Assembly (NCBI GenBank): GCA_028687155.1
Contig: JAQUAR010000111.1
Span: 1-6,060, forward strand
DNA: 6,060 bases
Direction: 5' to 3'
Source: Methylacidiphilaceae bacterium
GTDB taxonomy: Bacteria; Verrucomicrobiota; Verrucomicrobiia; Methylacidiphilales; Methylacidiphilaceae
Shown here: piece by piece, positions 4,893-6,060 of the stretch
How the letters are laid out: each line of letters begins with the position of its first letter
How positions within the stretch are numbered: position 1 is the stretch's first letter
Made by a program: the position numbers and the translations under genes
Notes under the pieces: generated by a model
Databases searched by the model: none
What the model was told of the DNA's origin: nothing
The model's input: the letters and a program-made list of their open reading frames with translations, nothing else

Positions 4893-6060
4893 GCAAGCGT
4901 ATCGTCGTCGACCCGATCACCCGGATCGAGGGTCATCTCCGGATCGAAGCCGTGCTCGATGACAGCAACACGATCCAGGACGCCTATGCCTCGGGGACGA
5001 TGTTCCGCGGGATCGAAACGATCCTGAAGGGACGCGATCCGCGAGATGCCGGGCTCCTGGCGATGAGGATCTGCGGGGTCTGCACCGGAGTCCACTACTG
5101 GACCAGCATCCAGGCGGTCGAAAATGCCTTCGGAGTGCGTGTTCCCAACAACGCCCGGCTCGTCCGGAATCTGATTGCCGGTTCCCTCTACCTCCACGAT
5201 CATCCGGTCCACTTCTACCACCTCCACGCGCTCGACTGGGTCGACGTGATCTCGGCGCTCAAAGCCGATCCGCGCAAAGCGGTCGACGTTGCCTACCAGT
5301 TCACCGACACGCCCTGGAACGTAAGCGTCGAGCATTTCCAGAAGGTCCAGCAGCGACTGGGCGGCTTTGCCGCACAGGGCCGCCTGGGAATCTTTGCCAA
5401 TGGCTACTGGGGAAACCCGAGCTATCGATTCTCCCCTGAGGAGAACCTCATCGCGCTCTCTCACTATCTCGACGCCTTGGCGATGCAGCGGGGTGCGGCA
5501 AAGATGATGGCGATCTTCGGAGGAAAGAATCCCCATCCGCAGTCGATCGTCGTGGGCGGGGTGACCTGCGTCCAGGACATTGAAAATCCCAGCCGGATCT
5601 CCCTCTTCCAGACCCTGCTGGCCGAGCAGCATCGCTTCATTCGGCAAGCCTACCTGCCGGACATCCTCATGGCCGCCCATGCCTATCGGGAGGAGGGCCT
5701 TGCGGGCATCGGATCCGGTCTCAAATCCTATCTGGCCTACGGCTTCTTCGAGATGGACAATCAAGGGCCGGGACGGGGCAAGACCCTCTTCCCGAGCGGG
5801 ATGGTCCGGGAAGGCGACCTGTCGAAGGTCTACGACTTCGACCCCATCAAGGTCACCGAGGACGTTCTCCACTCCTGGTACCGCGGCCAAGACAGCCTCC
5901 ATCCCTACGTGGGCGTCACCGATCCGTCCTTCACGGGCCTGAGGAAGGAAGGGGAGATCGCCTATCTCGACACCGAGGGCAAATACAGTTGGATCAAGGC
6001 CCCCACCTACGACGATCATCGGGTGGAGACCGGCCCCCTGGCCCGCCTCGTGGTCGGCTA
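4889..6060 (+). CDS. [NiFe]-hydrogenase large subunit, N-terminal part (HyaB/HupL/HynB family), cut by window edge
   Basis: The catalytic subunit splits H2 at a Ni-Fe(CN)2CO centre and is exported folded, together with the small subunit, on the latter's Tat signal. The frame is open to the last base: 390 whole codons, against roughly 550-600 for group 1 proteins. It begins MSKRIVVDPITRIEGHLRIE, the normal group 1 start, with the conserved Glu14. The L1 motif RICGVCTGVH (60-69) supplies nickel ligands Cys62 and Cys65 and conserved His69. Other family blocks follow: HDHPVHFYHLHALDW (103-117), GIFANGYWGNP, FGGKNPHPQS, and YSWIKAP near the cut. The L2 motif (DPCxxC, with the maturation-protease site after it) should lie downstream. 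After His69 the sequence is YWTS, where ALAS is usual. By offset from Cys62, gas-channel positions read Val64 and Leu112, as in standard oxygen-sensitive enzymes. Its nickel centre would be built by the Hyp proteins encoded opposite. Confidence 0.96.
   Translation, partial: MSKRIVVDPITRIEGHLRIEAVLDDSNTIQDAYASGTMFRGIETILKGRDPRDAGLLAMRICGVCTGVHYWTSIQAVENAFGVRVPNNARLVRNLIAGSLYLHDHPVHFYHLHALDWVDVISALKADPRKAVDVAYQFTDTPWNVSVEHFQKVQQRLGGFAAQGRLGIFANGYWGNPSYRFSPEENLIALSHYLDALAMQRGAAKMMAIFGGKNPHPQSIVVGGVTCVQDIENPSRISLFQTLLAEQHRFIRQAYLPDILMAAHAYREEGLAGIGSGLKSYLAYGFFEMDNQGPGRGKTLFPSGMVREGDLSKVYDFDPIKVTEDVLHSWYRGQDSLHPYVGVTDPSFTGLRKEGEIAYLDTEGKYSWIKAPTYDDHRVETGPLARLVVG

Noticed and set aside
4691..6019. 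A 442-codon minus-strand open frame opposite the hydrogenase large subunit
   Set aside because: Same reason: it is a shadow of a strongly conserved gene, and it also spans the junction of the two subunit genes.

Overview
The window holds two divergently arranged halves of a [NiFe]-hydrogenase locus, on either side of a 351-base non-coding gap (3294-3644). The DNA is GC-rich. The genes are tightly packed, with ATG-stop overlaps, zero-gap junctions and Shine-Dalgarno sites. The small subunit has a twin-arginine (Tat) signal and a C-terminal anchor helix, so the enzyme faces outward across an energised membrane. This points to a GC-rich bacterium that oxidises hydrogen at the periplasmic side. 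No phylogenetic marker is present; an acidophilic verrucomicrobial methanotroph such as Methylacidimicrobium is only an unverified guess.

Left half, minus strand, read from 3293 down to 1: hypA (nickel delivery), hypB (nickel-handling GTPase), a six-helix NiCoT/UreH-like permease with a histidine-rich loop (probable nickel supply), and hypF (carbamoyl transfer for the CN ligands). hypF continues beyond base 1, so only its first 467 codons are seen. The four genes look like one operon (gaps 38, 13 and 0 bases). hypC, hypD and hypE, which the pathway also needs, are not in the window.

Right half, plus strand: the hydrogenase small subunit (3645-4892) and large subunit (4889 to the end, incomplete), translationally coupled by an ATGA overlap. 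The large subunit has the N-terminal nickel-binding motif RICGVC; the C-terminal nickel-binding motif lies beyond base 6060.

The genes form a coherent unit: the permease would supply nickel, HypA and HypB insert it, HypF starts the synthesis of the Fe(CN)2CO ligands, and the heterodimer is the product. The main oddity is in the small subunit: the second cysteine of the proximal-cluster CxxC motif is an asparagine (CAGN), and the extra cysteines of oxygen-tolerant enzymes are missing. The other unusual points are the long region before the Tat motif, the replacement of HALAS by HYWTS after the L1 motif of the large subunit, and a consensus -10 box nested in an inverted repeat in the divergent gap.
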